Assembly: GCA_025642065.1 (NCBI GenBank)
Contig: JAODUP010000187.1
Location: forward strand, 1-64,000
Direction: 5' to 3'
Length of the DNA: 64,000 nucleotides
Origin: Paralvinella palmiformis
Taxonomy: Eukaryota; Annelida; Polychaeta; Terebellida; Alvinellidae
Part shown: positions 62,720 to 64,000 of the stretch, one piece after another
Position numbering within the stretch: the stretch's first letter is position 1
Layout of the letters: every line of letters begins with the position of its first letter
The notes under the pieces: generated by a model
Databases searched by the model: none
The model's input: only the letters and a program-made list of their open reading frames with translations
What the model was told of the DNA's origin: nothing
Program-made: the position numbers and the translations under genes

Positions 62720-64000
62720 CTGGGTGAGAGAATTGGTGATGTTCATTGTGATGCTGCTTTTACTAGTGATGATTGTGGTATTATTATTGGTGATGATGAT
62801 GATGATGACGATGATGCATTTTATGCCATTAGGTGAAGAAAAGAACCAGATTGATAACAGAGTTATTTCACTCATATCGTCCGTATGATGACAAGGTAAG
62901 GAAGTGATAATTTTAATTCTTATTTTGTTTTACAGATTATTTTGTCACTTTCAGTATATGCTCTTATTGATAATTCTTAATTAATATATTGATATAATTT
63001 GTTTTTTAATAAATCAAATGTTTTCAGTATTATCATTACGCCTTAGCAGAACATTAAACAGTATATCAAAATATATGACTAACTGTGGCAAATCTGACTC
63101 AGCTCTTGACCTAGTTAACTGGTCATGCGTGATATTTGTCGCAGGGATAAATAATGAATCTTCTGTTATTTTCATTGTAAAGAATTATTTTCACATTTTT
63201 TTATTATATAATTAGTTGTATTAGTTATAATGTAATATACTTACCCCGTTGTGTTATTGTATTAGGTTGGACGTCGTCAAAATGTACTTGTTACTGAAGT
63301 GTCACATGATAAACAATACTTTGTAGCCCATAATAAATGTTATGATCAGGTTAGTATGATGTCATCTTGTCTTGTTTTATGTCATTTTATGATTGATATA
63401 TCATAAATCATTACATAAAACAACTTGATTAAATTAAATATCTCACTCTATCTGTCTGTGTGTGTGTGTGTGTGTGTATGTGTGTCTGTTCTTCATTTTT
63501 ACACAAACTCCTGAACCTGTACACAAACATCTAATATACAATAATAGTTGTTTATTTTATACAACAGAATGTAATATCCTATACACCGACTTCATCCATA
63601 ATTTTGTAGCACACTGGCATGGAGATCTTCAGATGATGGGATTAAATCCCAATGTTGTTTGTGTCCATGAGGTGTTACGTTCATTAATAGAAGCCTTCAG
63701 ATTGATGATCTGTTTTCCTTAGTTGAGACTAGTTATCAAGCCAAGCCAAAGCAATCATTCCATTACTCACTCAAAGGAATCTTCTATAAATTACAGGTGT
63801 TGGTACCGATGGATGATAACTTGATGGGTAGAATGATAGAAGTTGATATTACGTCAGCTGGTAAACATTACCTAATGAGTCAGCTAACATTGGGTGGGTC
63901 TGTCACAAGACCGTCTAATGTTCCACCCCCACTGATTAAAGGTAGAGTTTCAGGCCAACAGTTTACTACAACAGAACACCACCAGGTGTCAGCACCAGAT
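50912..64000 (+). CDS. CDKAL1: CDKAL1, tRNA-t6A37 methylthiotransferase, partial
   Basis: CDKAL1 is a radical-SAM enzyme that converts t6A to ms2t6A at position 37 of tRNA(Lys)UUU; the animal protein is anchored in the endoplasmic reticulum. Exons seen: 50912-51132, 52059-52222, 53983-54049, 56755-56875, 57077-57180, 58407-58573, 59072-59217, 60884-60944, 62553-62672, 62833-62895, 63266-63349 and 63797 to the window end. Features in order: [14 protein letters not shown] basic N-terminus; methylthiotransferase N-domain with LLNSCTV and AGCVPQ cysteines; [15 protein letters not shown]; radical-SAM cluster [15 protein letters not shown] (57077-57180); [57 protein letters not shown]; and a TRAM-like domain in the last two exons. 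About 507 codons are visible against 579 residues in human. Missing: the exon with the ATG, the exon carrying the first cluster cysteine (garbled, 51361-51600) and the C-terminal membrane anchor beyond the window. Otherwise phases are consistent. Confidence 0.95.
51361..51600 (+). other. CDKAL1: Garbled CDKAL1 exon for the first iron-sulfur cysteine
   Basis: Between exons 50912-51132 and 52059-52222 the protein should contain about 35 residues (K-I-x-I-x-T-W-G-C-S-H-N... to ...Y-M-A-G-Q-L-A). In that interval, AAGAATATCTTCATATGGG (51370-51388) can be read as KNIFI followed by the Trp codon, and GGCTGGCTTCTTACG (51572-51586), preceded by GCGGGG, as AG(Q)LASY, but bases are missing and frames shift. 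A run of A and then C lies at about 51398-51420. Either poor consensus or real damage. Confidence 0.5.
51719..51763. repeat. CA microsatellite
   Basis: CA tract of about 44 bases in the CDKAL1 intron, followed at 51852-51912 by a SINE family 1 tail fragment (CCATTTAGTCTACTATGTGC). Confidence 0.9.
54058..54099. repeat. TA microsatellite
   Basis: TA tract starting eight bases after the donor of CDKAL1 exon 53983-54049. Another TA tract lies at about 54734-54761 and a third at 60341-60371. Confidence 0.9.
61245..61345. repeat. Hairpin-rich TTTCTTCC repeat
   Basis: A stretch of several TTTCTTCC motifs and their complements, including CTTCCCGTGGGAAG and CGGGGAAGAAAACC..TTTCTTCCCG, which can fold on itself. 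It may be the end of an inverted-repeat element; no partner copy is in the window. Confidence 0.5.
62233..62418 (+). mobile_element. Intact young-looking SINE family 1 copy in a CDKAL1 intron
   Basis: The best-preserved copy: GGGCGCCTCCGTGGTCTAGC head, B-box GTTCGAATCCC, body with GTGCACAAAAGTGGCTGTAA and an ATC tail. It is flanked by a perfect 16-base duplication TCTTCTTGTTCCATGT (62217-62232 and 62419-62434), which suggests recent insertion. Confidence 0.95.
62693..62719. repeat. GT microsatellite
   Basis: GT tract shortly after the donor of CDKAL1 exon 62553-62672. A GAT-rich tract follows near 62791-62815. Confidence 0.9.
63555..63795 (+). pseudogene. Coding-like fragment in a CDKAL1 intron, one frameshift
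   Basis: Translation gives [20 protein letters not shown] and IEAF, and, after a shift near 63694, [20 protein letters not shown] then [10 protein letters not shown], ending where the next CDKAL1 exon's acceptor lies. The composition is protein-like, and none of it belongs to CDKAL1. By eye it recalls the region before the GKHYS box in USP53/USP54-type ubiquitin hydrolase domains, but the match is weak. A gene fragment or transposon-carried exon is likely; function is unknown. Confidence 0.35.

Noticed and set aside
15417..64000. Functional linkage of CSE1L and CDKAL1
   Set aside because: They share a strand but lie 19 kb apart with a repeat graveyard between them, and their known roles are unrelated; in human they are on different chromosomes.

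Overview
This window looks like a piece of a lophotrochozoan animal genome, most likely a marine gastropod mollusc. The evidence is eukaryotic split genes with GT-AG introns, AT-rich introns packed with microsatellites, tRNA-derived SINEs, non-LTR retrotransposon (LINE) relics and many short inverted-repeat elements. There is no sign of bacterial operons, CRISPR arrays or phage. Assignment to phylum is inference from protein and repeat character, not from a database search.

Layout. Positions 1-8000 hold two small intronless profilin-family genes, both on the minus strand (2433-2894 and 7482-7886), separated by a degraded LINE that carries a nested SINE. Positions 8000-15400 are mostly repeats. 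Positions 15417-31461 hold a complete 26-exon gene for exportin-2 (CSE1L/CAS); the splice phases join without a break and predict 968 residues. Its introns contain several inverted-repeat elements and a SINE. Positions 31500-50900 are a repeat graveyard: a LINE with two SINEs nested one inside the other (33.0-35.0 kb), a longer LINE copy with an RNase H1-type hybrid-binding domain in its first ORF (35.3-39.7 kb), a minus-strand LINE cut up by DNA elements (41.1-46.5 kb), and a LINE tail (47.4-47.8 kb). Positions 50912-64000 hold most of CDKAL1, the tRNA threonylcarbamoyladenosine methylthiotransferase; the start codon exon was not found and the C-terminus lies beyond the window.

The three recognised gene types are housekeeping genes: actin-monomer regulation (profilin), recycling of importin-alpha from the nucleus (CSE1L) and tRNA(Lys) modification (CDKAL1). 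They do not form a pathway. The most useful observations are that the CDKAL1 exon carrying the first iron-sulfur cysteine is present only as garbled pieces, that a coding-like non-CDKAL1 segment sits in the last visible CDKAL1 intron, that a degraded reverse transcriptase has five in-frame tandem copies of one of its own conserved motifs, and that several repeat families can be defined from copies inside this one window. I did not find convincing evidence of a wholly new biological system.
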